64,000 nt of DNA, from NCBI RefSeq assembly GCF_038003085.1, contig NZ_JBBOOM010000001.1:1054001-1118000 (forward strand). The letters run 5' to 3'. This document shows, piece after piece, positions 25,552-34,136 of this stretch. A program made the translations under genes and the position numbers. Origin of the DNA: Psychrobacillus sp. FSL K6-2836. Lineage in GTDB: Bacteria > Bacillota > Bacilli > Bacillales_A > Planococcaceae. The notes under the pieces were generated by a model. It did no database searches. It was not told the origin of the DNA and worked only from the letters and a program-made list of their open reading frames with translations. Within the stretch, counting starts at the first letter, position 1; every line of letters starts with the position of its first letter.

Positions 25552-25730
25552 AACCTGTTTCTATCGTTTTCGAAGGGCTTTGAATAGGCGTTTTGCTATA
25601 TAATTACCAAGTGAAATTTTAGGAGTGCTGGTTGGTTGTGACGGACGTCACAACCAACCAGCACTCCTTTTTTCGGTAATCTTATGGCGTTTGACTGTCC
25701 GTCGCCCTTCAACAACTTTTTGAAACAGGT
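25552..25730. repeat. Long palindromic element, copy 2
   Basis: Bounded by AACCTGTTTC (25552) and GAAACAGGT (ending 25730), with imperfect inverted arms of about 58 bases and an apical stem AGTGCTGGTTGGTTGTGAC-GGAC and its inverse (25626-25669), followed by T6. It starts 48 bases after the chemoreceptor stop. Confidence 0.85.
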
Positions 25731-26160
25731 AAATGCATTTTTGGAAAACTATAGAAAAGACACCTTCCTATTCAGAGAGCAGATGACAGTCTAAGTACGC
25801 GACATCGTGGTGCTCCTGCGCAAAGCTCGTCGCAAAATAAAGAAACATTTCGCAACGACTGCCTGACCCGCATCGTGCTGGCCCCGAAGATGCAATTTCG
25901 TTCGCTATTTCACTTCTTATAGATCAAGCACTTACTACTTCTCTTTATTTCCACTAGAAAAAAAGTAAATCTACATTCTTAATTTATCATTAACTAATTT
26001 CAGCTCTAATTCAGAAGTGATTAAAAATAATTTTATCACTTTCTAAAATTTGAACAATCTTATCATCTAAGCGATAAGCATGCTTAATCTTCTTGTTGGG
26101 TACTACTACTTTAATTGATTGTAGTGTAAGGTGGCGACTCCAGCGAGATGAGTGAGCCAG
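25731..26160. repeat. Composite repeat body, copy 1
   Basis: Continues directly from the palindromic element. Positions 25782-25841 are identical to 49355-49414 (60 bases, starting GATGACAGTCTAAGTACGCG), and similarity continues through TGCAATTTCGTTCGCTATTTC, CTCTTTATTTCCACTAG, TTATCATCTAAGCGATAAGC (26054-26073) and a remnant of the GC-richer repeat (26110-26155). With the palindromic element it forms a roughly 600-bp composite present twice in the window. No credible gene is inside. Confidence 0.75.
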
Positions 26161-26263
26161 ATGAGCCATCACATCGACGCATTGAGCTGTGGTGATGGCT
26201 CATCTCTCCCCCCGCGGGGGCTAACAGGATGTTGGTCACGAAGGCGTTGCCACACGATGTGGC
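26161..26263 (+). repeat. Hairpin cluster with AGGAU-type loops
   Basis: A 12-bp perfect stem ATGAGCCATCAC / GTGATGGCTCAT (26161-26172, 26192-26203) is followed by CTAAC-AGGAT-GTTGG (26221-26235) and GCCAC-ACGAT-GTGGC (26249-26263). Related hairpins are at 50770-50911. No protein-coding content is credible. Confidence 0.55.
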
Positions 26264-26376
26264 GCTCTTAGCCTTTGAACCCCACCCAAAACGAAATCAA
26301 TATTATTATTCATTCACTCAAGTCCCACGAACTCAGTATTCACGTGACTCTTTTTTATACTTTCTTTTACGACAAA

Positions 26377-26415
26377 GGAGCAACTCTCTAAGTACCGAGA
26401 AGCTGCTCCATTTTT
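26377..26415 (+). terminator. Terminator-like hairpin downstream of gdhA
   Basis: GGAGCA..CTCTC-TAAGTAC-CGAGAAG..TGCTCC followed by ATTTTTCTT on the plus strand. It starts at the end of the gdhA reading frame; on the minus strand only a weak U-tract follows. Confidence 0.45.
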
Positions 26416-26419
26416 CTTA

Positions 26420-27802
26420 TTAATGAATTCCGTGTGCCACCATTGCTTCTGCCACTTTAAGGAATCCTGCTATATTTGCTCCTATCACTAAATTACCTGG
26501 ATGTCCGTAGCTTTCTGCGGCATTATAGCAGCTAATGTATATGTTCTTCATAACCTGCTTTAACTTTTCATCTACTTCTTCAACCGTCCACGATAAGCGC
26601 ATACTATTTTGTGACATCTCCATTGCAGAAACAGCTACTCCACCAGCGTTTGCCGCTTTAGCTGGGGCAAATAATACACCGCTTGCTTGGAAGGCAAGAA
26701 TGGCATCTTCTGTGCAAGGCATATTAGCACCTTCCCCTATTGCTCGTACCCCATTCTCAATTAACATAATAGCATCGTCTTTTTCCATTTCATTTTGAGT
26801 GGCGCAAGGTAAAGCAATGTCACACGCCACCGACCAAATATCCGTACAGCCCTCATGATAGACAGCTTTTGGATGATTCTTTGTATATTCTTTAATTCTT
26901 TTACTATCAAATTCTTTTAACTGTTTAATCGTTTCTACATCAATACCCTTAGGATCATAAATGTATCCAGAGGAGTCACTACATGCCAGCACCACTGCAC
27001 CAAGCTCAATCGCCTTCTCCATAGCGTAGATTGCAACGTTACCGGATCCAGAGACAACTACTTTTTTCCCTTTAAAGCTGTCATTTACTGTCTTTAACAT
27101 TTCTTCAACAAAATAGACTGTGCCGTAACCTGTAGCCTCTTTACGACCGAGACTCCCTCCATGATTTGGATCTTTTCCAGTAAACACACCAGCCTCATAG
27201 CCACCTTTTAAACGATTATACTGGCCGAACATATAACCTATTTCTCTCTTTCCAACTCCAATATCTCCAGCTGGAACATCCATATCAGGCCCAATATATT
27301 TACTTAACTCGGTGATAAAACTTTGTGTAAATCGCATAATTTCACGGTCTGACTTTCCTTTTGGATTAAAATCTGATCCACCTTTACCTGCGCCAATCGG
27401 CTGTCCCGTCAATGCATTTTTAAATGTCTGCTCGAAGGCAAGAAATTTCATAATACTACTGTTTACCGTCGGATGAAAACGAATTCCACCCTTATAAGGT
27501 CCTAAGCTATTATTAAACTGTACTCGAAAACCACGGTTTACCTGAACCTTTCCAGTATCGTCTTCCCATGCAACTCGAAACGTAATAACTCGATCAGGTT
27601 CCGTTATGCGTTCTAATATTCCATTATGTATATATTCAGGATGTTTTAGAAATACAGGTCGTAGCGAATCAAAGATCTCACGTGTTGCCTGTAAAAATTC
27701 TTTTTCCCCTTGGTTTCTTTCTTTTACTAATTCGAATACTTCGTGGACATAGTCATTTGCTCTACTTTTATGTTCTATATTAGTCCTTGTTGTTATTTCC
27801 AT
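26420..27802 (-). CDS. gdhA: NADP-specific glutamate dehydrogenase (hexameric)
   Basis: A 460-residue cytosolic enzyme that aminates 2-oxoglutarate with NADPH, assimilating ammonia. It is of the 450-residue GdhA class rather than the RocG/GudB class, as shown by the N-terminal extension, GPYKGGIRFHPTVNSSIMKFLAFEQTFKN (about residues 105-133), the active-site Lys in PIGAGKGGSDFNPKGKSD, PAGDIGVGKREIGYMFGQY (about 180-198) and the nucleotide-binding VVSGSGNVAIYA. The C-terminal ANAGGVAVSAMEMSQNS is also typical. AGGAG lies 7 bases before the ATG. It is monocistronic, with repeat-rich DNA downstream. Confidence 0.95.
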   Translation of the reverse strand: MEITTRTNIEHKSRANDYVHEVFELVKERNQGEKEFLQATREIFDSLRPVFLKHPEYIHNGILERITEPDRVITFRVAWEDDTGKVQVNRGFRVQFNNSLGPYKGGIRFHPTVNSSIMKFLAFEQTFKNALTGQPIGAGKGGSDFNPKGKSDREIMRFTQSFITELSKYIGPDMDVPAGDIGVGKREIGYMFGQYNRLKGGYEAGVFTGKDPNHGGSLGRKEATGYGTVYFVEEMLKTVNDSFKGKKVVVSGSGNVAIYAMEKAIELGAVVLACSDSSGYIYDPKGIDVETIKQLKEFDSKRIKEYTKNHPKAVYHEGCTDIWSVACDIALPCATQNEMEKDDAIMLIENGVRAIGEGANMPCTEDAILAFQASGVLFAPAKAANAGGVAVSAMEMSQNSMRLSWTVEEVDEKLKQVMKNIYISCYNAAESYGHPGNLVIGANIAGFLKVAEAMVAHGIH

Positions 27803-28086
27803 TCAATTACTCCTATCGTAAAAAATTATTAGTTTCATTATCTCTAAAAACCGTTAACTATTCAACAGATTAGTAGGCAAAATATTATAAATATACAAAA
27901 TAGTCTTATAAAATTCATATTTATACGGACAGGGATGATTTACTTTTTTACATAGCCTTCTCTCGCAAGTGAAAGTGGATAATTTTTTCGTTCCGCCAGT
28001 AATTCATTATTCAAAGTAACTAAACTGACAGTAACAGCAAGTAACTATAAGTTGAAAGCAAGTATGTTCCTCTCAAGAGCAAGAAA
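27803..28086. other. Intergenic region between rocB-like gene and gdhA
   Basis: AT-rich, without credible reading frames or clear promoter boxes. The leftward gdhA promoter must lie here, but I could not choose a -35/-10 pair with confidence. It contains short AAGTAACTAAACTG/AGTAACTATAAG similarities near 28015-28050 of unknown meaning. Confidence 0.4.
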
Positions 28087-28109
28087 AGACTTCCCATTAT
28101 AGGAAGTCT
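28087..28109 (-). terminator. Terminator of the rocB-like gene
   Basis: AGACTTCC-CATTATA-... 8-bp stem with GGAAGTCT. On the minus strand TTTTCTT follows, 13 bases after the stop of the gene. Confidence 0.7.
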
Positions 28110-28121
28110 GTATCCATATAT

Positions 28122-29717
28122 TTAATACAGGCTCTTAAGCAATGTCTCTAACATTACTGGCATCTCTACAAATGCACTATCTACATGAAGTCGCTCTGTT
28201 TTTTGATGCGCATCCTTTCCGAATGGTCCCACGTTCAGAACTGGTCCCTTAAGTTTAGCCATATCTTCAAATGGTATGTTATAGGTGTCACCCCATACAG
28301 GCGTATTATTTTCAAAAGCAGTCCAACCTTTACCTTCATCTTCATAGTTCACATAACTTAAATCGCAAATTCCATTGAAATAATGGATTTGATCAATTTT
28401 ATTATTAAACGTTAATCCTGATTGCTTCATCAATTCCACCGCATCTCTAATCAATGGATCATTGGAGGTATTAACTGCTGGGTAGAAAGGTGGTGCGAAA
28501 AGGATAACTGTTGCTGGTGCTAATTCCTGACATTGAATCATTAGGTCATCTACAATACGAAGTGACTTTTCTCGGTCATCCCATTCTTCGTTTTCTAGTG
28601 TTTGTTTTTTAAGTTGTTCCACTTGGTCCGTTCCTAGTTTTTTATTTGCATATGCTAGTAGGTCTTCATAGCGGATAACTTTTACTTCCCCTACGCCCGT
28701 TACCTGCTCACGCTCACAAATCATAGAATAATTTTCGTTCAATTCATGCATTGCCTCTTCTGCAACTTGCTCAAACAAATTCATCACTTCCGAAGCAGTA
28801 CGCTTCAGTAAAAACACATTATATAAGGCAACAGCACGATACGGTGTTTGCGTAGAATAAGACAGTTTCAAATCCTTTTGCTGTAATGAAACTGGTAAAG
28901 GCGTACTTTCTCCTAGATCCGTCTCACGGAATGAGTCATTCCATTCCATTCGTTGCGTTAAGAAGGATGCAATATAATTAGCTGTCATGCCTTTCATAGG
29001 TTCTCCCACATGCGTTTCCTTCCCGTAAAACAATGCTGCAGGCATGATTTTACCGATTGTACCGGTATAAATGTACTCTGCAATATCAGTAGGGTTTTGA
29101 GAAAATGATGGCTCGCTATTTAAAAATAGCTTATAAGTTAATCCGAACTCTTCACGAATACGCACTAGGTGAGTGACCGCAGCACGCATACCAGCTGAAT
29201 TGACTTCTTCATCCGGAACAGTTGTCAAAATAAGATTGATCGGCCATTGCTCAACACTCGCTTTTTCTATCAGCTGCATATGTAACGCAAGCCCCATTTT
29301 CATATCCATTGTTCCGCGGCCAAACAAATACTTACCAGTTTCCAAATCAGTACGAGCACCTTCTGGCAATTCTTCGGGGTTCTCCATTAACTTTTTTGTT
29401 AACTCCTCTGGAAAATAAGCAAGCGGCTCCAAAACACCGTACTCCTCCGTCTGAACTGTATCAAAATGACTGATCAGTACAACCGTTTCTGTCGCTTCCG
29501 GGTGTTTATACAATGCAGTCACTACTTGTCTACCAAGCCCTGCATCATGCATCTGTAATAGACTCGGATGATCTTGAAAATAACTTAATTCTCTAAGCTT
29601 CTGCACTAATTTAGGAGCAAACGCTCGCTCCCCCTCAGTTAATGTAATACTATCCCAGCTAACCAATTCGCATAACAAAGCACGTAGTCTCTCAGGTGTA
29701 TCCCATAATTTACTCAT
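28122..29717 (-). CDS. rocB: M20-family peptidase, RocB type
   Basis: A 531-residue metal-dependent hydrolase of the M20/ArgE superfamily, closest by length and ends to Bacillus RocB of the arginine-utilisation regulon, whose exact reaction is unsettled. The dinuclear metal ligands are visible: H84 and D86 in LISHFDTVQT, D138 in GRGTMDMKMG, and the E170-E171 pair in VPDEEVNSAG. It ends in the family tail ...GKDAHQKTERLHVDSAF with a late conserved His. No rocA, rocC or rocF is nearby. GGAGAG lies about 10 bases before the ATG. Confidence 0.85.
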   Translation of the reverse strand: MSKLWDTPERLRALLCELVSWDSITLTEGERAFAPKLVQKLRELSYFQDHPSLLQMHDAGLGRQVVTALYKHPEATETVVLISHFDTVQTEEYGVLEPLAYFPEELTKKLMENPEELPEGARTDLETGKYLFGRGTMDMKMGLALHMQLIEKASVEQWPINLILTTVPDEEVNSAGMRAAVTHLVRIREEFGLTYKLFLNSEPSFSQNPTDIAEYIYTGTIGKIMPAALFYGKETHVGEPMKGMTANYIASFLTQRMEWNDSFRETDLGESTPLPVSLQQKDLKLSYSTQTPYRAVALYNVFLLKRTASEVMNLFEQVAEEAMHELNENYSMICEREQVTGVGEVKVIRYEDLLAYANKKLGTDQVEQLKKQTLENEEWDDREKSLRIVDDLMIQCQELAPATVILFAPPFYPAVNTSNDPLIRDAVELMKQSGLTFNNKIDQIHYFNGICDLSYVNYEDEGKGWTAFENNTPVWGDTYNIPFEDMAKLKGPVLNVGPFGKDAHQKTERLHVDSAFVEMPVMLETLLKSLY

Positions 29718-29940
29718 AATTGTTTCTCTCCAATCCCAACATCCTATAAAGTCTCTATTTAAAATATAGGTGCTCCCCTATAAACTGTCAATCTATTTTG
29801 AATTTTTATTAATATTACTTATTTATTTTAAAACTTCTTATTAATTAATTCTTGATTCTATCAAGGCATGTCAAACATTATAGAAGTCTGGCTGATAAAT
29901 TTGTACCGACAGCTCTTATACTAACTTGCTTATAGTTTAT

Positions 29941-30078
29941 TCCATAAAACGGAAAATTATAGCACCGAAAATTTCGGTACCACATAAACCATTCCAACTA
30001 CCACTTACTTCTTCTTAACTACCACATTAACTCTTCCAACTACCACATAAATCCCTTAACCAACACTTAAAAGTTTCC
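29941..30078. repeat. Degenerate 21-bp tandem array
   Basis: Units end ..TACC or ..ACTACC at 29981, 30002, 30023 and 30044, that is, at exactly 21-base intervals. Examples are ACATAAACCATTCCAACTACC, ACTTACTTCTTCTTAACTACC and ACATTAACTCTTCCAACTACC (each split 21-mer shown once here as its ends ACATAA..CTACC, ACTTAC..CTACC, ACATTA..CTACC). It occupies the gap upstream of the RocB gene. The remaining gap from 29718 is AT-rich without a gene. Confidence 0.7.
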
Positions 30079-30130
30079 GGTTGCATCAGAAACCATATAT
30101 TAATAAGGAAAACTTACTTTATTAAAAAAA

Positions 30131-30162
30131 AAAAGCAATTGTCCATGATGACAATTGCTTTT
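30131..30162. terminator. Bidirectional terminator after the HEAT-repeat gene
   Basis: AAAAGCAATTGTC / GACAATTGCTTTT, a 13-bp stem with a 6-base loop. A-rich on the left and T-rich on the right, it ends 8 bases from the stop of the minus-strand gene. Confidence 0.8.
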
Positions 30163-30169
30163 TTGTTTA

Positions 30170-30607
30170 TTATTTTAAGTTAGACCATTCTTTTTCTAGC
30201 CAAGTTTTGAATTCGTCGCCTTTGTCACCTTCATACGTATCATATACGTCGATGCGCATTCTTTTTAATTTTGTTAAAAATTCTTCAAAAGTATGATCCT
30301 TAGGTAAGCTTTTCTTAACACGAACAAACACTTTGTTTGCTCCTTTTACTAATTCAAACTTTTTACGCTTCGGTAACTGAGCTTCTTCCCCAAAATCTAA
30401 TAAACTTTGGAAAGCAGCCTCTTGTACTTTATAAACCGGATCATTCGCAAGGCGTGTTCTTAAAATGTCCTTCACTTGATTATGATTGTACATTCCTAAT
30501 TCAACTACTGCGTCATAACGTGCTTTCCAGCTTGCAGTACGATTTGCAGCTTTCTTTAGTTCCTCGTAATTCGCTGGTAATTCATTTTTTATAGTTTTGT
30601 TTCCCAT
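30170..30607 (-). CDS. Small HEAT-repeat-like protein
   Basis: A 145-residue soluble protein starting MGNKTIKNELPANYEELKKA. A HEAT/PBS-lyase-type alpha repeat is visible at about residues 20-70 (WKARYDAVVELGMYNHNQVK, then LRTRLANDPVYKVQEAAFQS), followed by a basic region and a C-terminal acidic helix. The open frame begins at TTG 30616, but AAAGGAG is 1 base before that codon and 10 bases before the ATG at 30607, which is preferred. A protein-binding scaffold role is inferred. It is monocistronic with its own terminator. Confidence 0.82.
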   Translation of the reverse strand: MGNKTIKNELPANYEELKKAANRTASWKARYDAVVELGMYNHNQVKDILRTRLANDPVYKVQEAAFQSLLDFGEEAQLPKRKKFELVKGANKVFVRVKKSLPKDHTFEEFLTKLKRMRIDVYDTYEGDKGDEFKTWLEKEWSNLK

Positions 30608-30809
30608 ATGATTCAAACTCCTTTATATTCTCTAATTCAGTATTTTCAGCATCCCTTCATTATATACTACTTAAGTCGTATCACCTAATTTATTTCTATT
30701 AGAAGGACTTCCTCATTAAGTCTCATAAACTATATACCCAATAAAACTATTTTCTATCTATTAACCTTTATCAGGACGAGTGATATACTTCGTTAAAGGA
30801 GGGAGAATT

Positions 30810-31010
30810 TTGCGTAAAGCTGGTGAATTGAAAAAGTATAAATTTCACCTAAAGTTTAAAGGTGGTAATAATCTGATATTCGAAACGAATACAGATATCC
30901 GAACAGCTGAAAGGAATAAAGTTAATGGTGGGCTATTTGTAGATACCGAAAACAATTATACGATCAACCTAGCGCAATTGGAAAGTTTAAATGTCAAAAT
31001 ACTTCATTGA
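30810..31010 (+). CDS. Small hypothetical protein (66 aa)
   Basis: Starts at TTG 30810, 7 bases after a full AAAGGAGGG; an in-frame GTG at 30780 precedes this ribosome site and is rejected. The product (MRKAGELKKYKFHLKFKGGN, then acidic/polar sequence) is a short beta-rich protein with alternating hydrophobic residues and no signal peptide. I do not recognise it. It is convergent with the type VII cassette and separated from it by a bidirectional terminator, so it is probably not part of that system. Confidence 0.7.
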   Translation: MRKAGELKKYKFHLKFKGGNNLIFETNTDIRTAERNKVNGGLFVDTENNYTINLAQLESLNVKILH

Positions 31011-31035
31011 AAATACATAAGAATTACAATCTAAC

Positions 31036-31083
31036 AGACATCAAGCACTCTATTCGACTGTACGAAAAAAGTGCTTGATGTCT
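31036..31083. terminator. Bidirectional terminator closing the type VII locus
   Basis: AGACATCAAGCACT / AGTGCTTGATGTCT, a 14-bp perfect stem with a 20-base loop. It lies between the small plus-strand gene and the last gene of the minus-strand secretion cluster. Confidence 0.75.
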
Positions 31084-31093
31084 CTACTTTTAT

Positions 31094-31888
31094 TTATTTA
31101 ATCGTTACTTTCTTATCCTGTATCCTTACTAAAACCTCTAAAATCTCCGAAACAATGTCCACATTTGTACTTTGTTTTCCTTCCAATAATTCCTGATTGT
31201 TCTTCTGAATCATTTGGAAAGTCCAATTATTATTCGGTGATGTCAAAACATGCATACCTTCGATAACCCAATTGGAATCCTCTTTGAAAAATACCATTAA
31301 CCGATTATTATGTATCATACTTTTTAATGCAGCATCCAATTGACTACTGACCCTTTTCCAGTTTTCACCTGAATTGATAGCTTCCAAGCTGTACACATCT
31401 GTCACTGTTCTCGCTTTTACCCACGAATTATATGCAGCAGTAGATATAAAGATAGTTTCACCTGCACTGGCAGATTGACTTTCTACACCTACAAGCATAC
31501 GGGGGTAAATGACATTATTCCATACATGATCCGGAGTTCCATGCACGTATAACGTATATTCACCTTCTTCGTTCTCTTTGCATTCCACTACATGGTCTTT
31601 ACTAAAATAAAAATAACTTTTCTGACGTCCGTCTTTTAATATTTCCACAACCATATTAGTACGCGACATGATCCATAGAGCATTTCCAAATTTTTCTTCT
31701 AATTTTATTTCCTTATTTACTAGATCAATAAGATTAAGCTTATGAAGTTTTTTATAGGTTTTCTCCCACTCTCTTTCCATTTCATACTTTGTTAAATGTT
31801 CGAAGGGATTAGAAAAACCTATTAAAGTTTTCGTATTTAACGTTTGCATCATGACAAAAATATCCTGAACTGTAAATGTTGGAATCAT
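31094..31888 (-). CDS. EspG-like protein of the LXG cassette (putative secretion chaperone)
   Basis: A 264-residue cytosolic protein at the end of the type VII locus. Its layout resembles ESX EspG proteins: an N-terminal helical part with FTVQDIFVMMQTLN, then YEMEREWEKTYKKLHKLNLI followed by a short EIKLEEKFGNALWIM helix and TNMVVEI (compare ERxxxxxAxxxLxxRGLv-D....L..L..La.P..vvev), followed by an antiparallel beta sheet (YFYFSKDHVVECKENEEGEYTLYV split by turns). In actinobacteria EspG binds PE-PPE pairs to keep them soluble. Here the substrate pair would be the LXG protein and its small partners. The similarity is my pattern reading, not a search; the alternative is an unrelated cassette protein. 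Confidence 0.6.
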   Translation of the reverse strand: MIPTFTVQDIFVMMQTLNTKTLIGFSNPFEHLTKYEMEREWEKTYKKLHKLNLIDLVNKEIKLEEKFGNALWIMSRTNMVVEILKDGRQKSYFYFSKDHVVECKENEEGEYTLYVHGTPDHVWNNVIYPRMLVGVESQSASAGETIFISTAAYNSWVKARTVTDVYSLEAINSGENWKRVSSQLDAALKSMIHNNRLMVFFKEDSNWVIEGMHVLTSPNNNWTFQMIQKNNQELLEGKQSTNVDIVSEILEVLVRIQDKKVTIK

Positions 31889-31952
31889 TATTTTCCCTTC
31901 TTTCTTTTTTCTTTTGGAATTTTCCTTTAATTAAATAGAACTCAAAAATCGA

Positions 31953-32666
31953 TTATTTTTTCTTTTTCTTCCGTTTCGTATACCTCTCACTCTTTGGCAA
32001 TCCAAATTCAGGGAACCGCTGTTTCACTAAATCCATATTTTTATTAATAAAGAAATATCGATGAATGTTAATCGAAAAAAAAGCAGTACAAAGAGATAGT
32101 ATTGATATCCCAACTATCATCAAAATATTTACAGCTGAATCTGAGTAGATAAAGGATAGAATAATTTGACCGATAATGTAAGAACTACCACCAATAGCTG
32201 TCCAGACTACAGGTATAGTTCTTTTTTGTTGTAATTTATAATATGTTCCACTGTATAGTGCTTTCCAGTTCAACCAATTGATTCCTCCCAATAAGAGGAT
32301 AAACAAAACTAAATTAATGACAAAAGGAGCGCTCCCTTTCCATTCCATGTTTACATATATTAATTTCAAAATGACTAAGAAAAATACATAAGTATTCACG
32401 ACTCCGTATATACCAAAGAATAAGTAATACGATTTCTCGTATTTATATGGATCAATCAGATAAACAATTGCCCATACTTGAATAATTATGATTGGTATAA
32501 TTGCAGCTAGGAAAAAAGGGAAAGAGAACGGTACTCCTAATATTGGTATCATTCCAACTACATATAACAGTATTAGGAAATACCCAATAATACCACTTCT
32601 GTTTTCCTGGGGTGATTCAAGATTTAAATACGATAATTTTATATTATTTCTTCTCTTCTCTTCCAC
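31953..32666 (-). CDS. Polytopic membrane protein, candidate immunity protein for the LXG toxin
   Basis: A 237-residue protein with a polar N-terminus, about six hydrophobic helices (roughly 25-43, 47-70, 79-101, 112-131, 152-172 and 177-198) and a very basic C-terminus (KRKKKKK). It starts at GTG 32666 and follows the LXG gene by 21 bases. Immunity genes in type VIIb systems lie directly after the toxin gene, and a membrane-located immunity protein (such as TsaI with TspA in S. aureus) is expected when the toxin attacks the membrane. I cannot assign a family; its role is inferred from position and topology. Confidence 0.62.
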   Translation of the reverse strand: MEEKRRNNIKLSYLNLESPQENRSGIIGYFLILLYVVGMIPILGVPFSFPFFLAAIIPIIIIQVWAIVYLIDPYKYEKSYYLFFGIYGVVNTYVFFLVILKLIYVNMEWKGSAPFVINLVLFILLLGGINWLNWKALYSGTYYKLQQKRTIPVVWTAIGGSSYIIGQIILSFIYSDSAVNILMIVGISILSLCTAFFSINIHRYFFINKNMDLVKQRFPEFGLPKSERYTKRKKKKK

Positions 32667-32687
32667 TTTAATTTTAATCTCTCCTAT

Positions 32688-34136
32688 CTATTTAAACCAA
32701 GACGATACAGAATCGATTAATCCTTTTGTTCCTATCTTAATTGCATCACCTATTGAATCATCACGTCCATCGTTATTAACATCCATAATTTTAAACTCAC
32801 TTAACGCAGCTGTTACAACTACACCAACCACTAATCCTACTGCTGCTCCAGCTACTACTCCAACAGGCCCTCCTAGTGCACCTGCTGCAGCACCCGTTTT
32901 TGCACCTAACCATGCTGATGCAGCCATAGAAGCTCCAGCTATTGCAACATCTCCAGTTACATTACCAGCTATTTGACTTGCCGACTCTTCATTTTGTACA
33001 CCATGTACAATATCTCCACCCACTGTCGCAAATATGCCGACATATCCTAGCTTATTAGTAGACCATCGGAATGTCGATTTAACATTGGACGCTCCGTTAA
33101 CTCGTTTCCAAATTTTCTCATAGTTTGTTGCATTGGTCCCACTATATGTTTTTTTATTGGCTCCAATCAATTCTGGATGAGTTAGCTTAACTACTGGTCT
33201 AGGAACACCTTTTACTTCTTTTTTAGTAAGTGTGATACCAAACCCTTTGGAAGCCAATCTTACATCCTTATATGTTGCATTCCCCGCTGCAGCAAATCCG
33301 ACAAAATTGGCAGCAGCATTTATAGGCTTGTTTTCCCAATCATTAATATCTAGCCCGACAGTAGTCATTATACCTTCCCATAAACTCTTCTCTGTATAGG
33401 CAGGGGCAGATACTTCCACATCATTCTGTTCTACTCGTGGATCTGCAGCAAGCATGTCTATTTGGTGCTGCATATAAAATTGACCAATCGGCGTCGCATC
33501 CTGCACATAATTCCAATCCTCTGCTGGGAAGTTAACATCCGTTAATCCCTCTTCCATTAAATATTCAATATCTGTTAGCCAGACTTCCATATTTAAAATG
33601 GCAGCTTCTATTAGAAGTAGTGCATTTGTTTGAGTCAAATCGAATTCATTTAGATCAGTAATCGTATTATCTCTTGAGGTTCTAGCACTAGTTACACCTT
33701 CCTGCACACCACTGTCATCTAAATGCGGCAACGCTACTATGTCGGTAACAGAATCCATAATACTATTGGATTCATCCGTTAAATTAGTCGTTACTTGGGA
33801 AATTTCCGTCAATCCTTCTTCTACTTCTCCTTCTAAATAAGCCTGGCGAATATAGCCATTGGCATCTGGCTCTAAACTATCCAGTGCAGAATTCATCGTA
33901 GTAAGGGTTGTATTAAATATGGATTTAAACGTCAAAAAGAAATGTAGAAAAGGTAAATGGCAATCATTATAAAATGATCTTATTGCATTTCCACCCTCCC
34001 CTTTAAGCGTTTCCTCCATAGCCACTAAGCCTTGAACTGCAGCTTGAATGGCATTGATTTCCCCTTCAAGGCGAGTAAGCATATTAATATTACGCCCTAG
34101 ACCATCATGAAATGGTTGTACGTCTAGTATTTTCAT
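32688..34136 (-). CDS. LXG-domain type VII secretion substrate, putative membrane-active toxin
   Basis: A 482-residue substrate. The N-terminal LXG domain (about residues 1-210; MKILDVQPFHDGLGRNINML with the LxG near residue 12) is a long helical hairpin that targets T7SSb. The central region (210-390) is variable. The C-terminal part is a Gly/Ala-rich hydrophobic stretch (391-445) with repeated GxxxG spacing, followed by an EF-hand-like D452-V-N-N-D-G-R-D-D460 loop and an amphipathic end. No nuclease, NADase or lipase motif is seen. By analogy with TspA, a pore-forming or depolarising toxin is likely. Its ATG overlaps the stop of the upstream partner gene (4 bases). Confidence 0.8.
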   Translation of the reverse strand: MKILDVQPFHDGLGRNINMLTRLEGEINAIQAAVQGLVAMEETLKGEGGNAIRSFYNDCHLPFLHFFLTFKSIFNTTLTTMNSALDSLEPDANGYIRQAYLEGEVEEGLTEISQVTTNLTDESNSIMDSVTDIVALPHLDDSGVQEGVTSARTSRDNTITDLNEFDLTQTNALLLIEAAILNMEVWLTDIEYLMEEGLTDVNFPAEDWNYVQDATPIGQFYMQHQIDMLAADPRVEQNDVEVSAPAYTEKSLWEGIMTTVGLDINDWENKPINAAANFVGFAAAGNATYKDVRLASKGFGITLTKKEVKGVPRPVVKLTHPELIGANKKTYSGTNATNYEKIWKRVNGASNVKSTFRWSTNKLGYVGIFATVGGDIVHGVQNEESASQIAGNVTGDVAIAGASMAASAWLGAKTGAAAGALGGPVGVVAGAAVGLVVGVVVTAALSEFKIMDVNNDGRDDSIGDAIKIGTKGLIDSVSSWFK

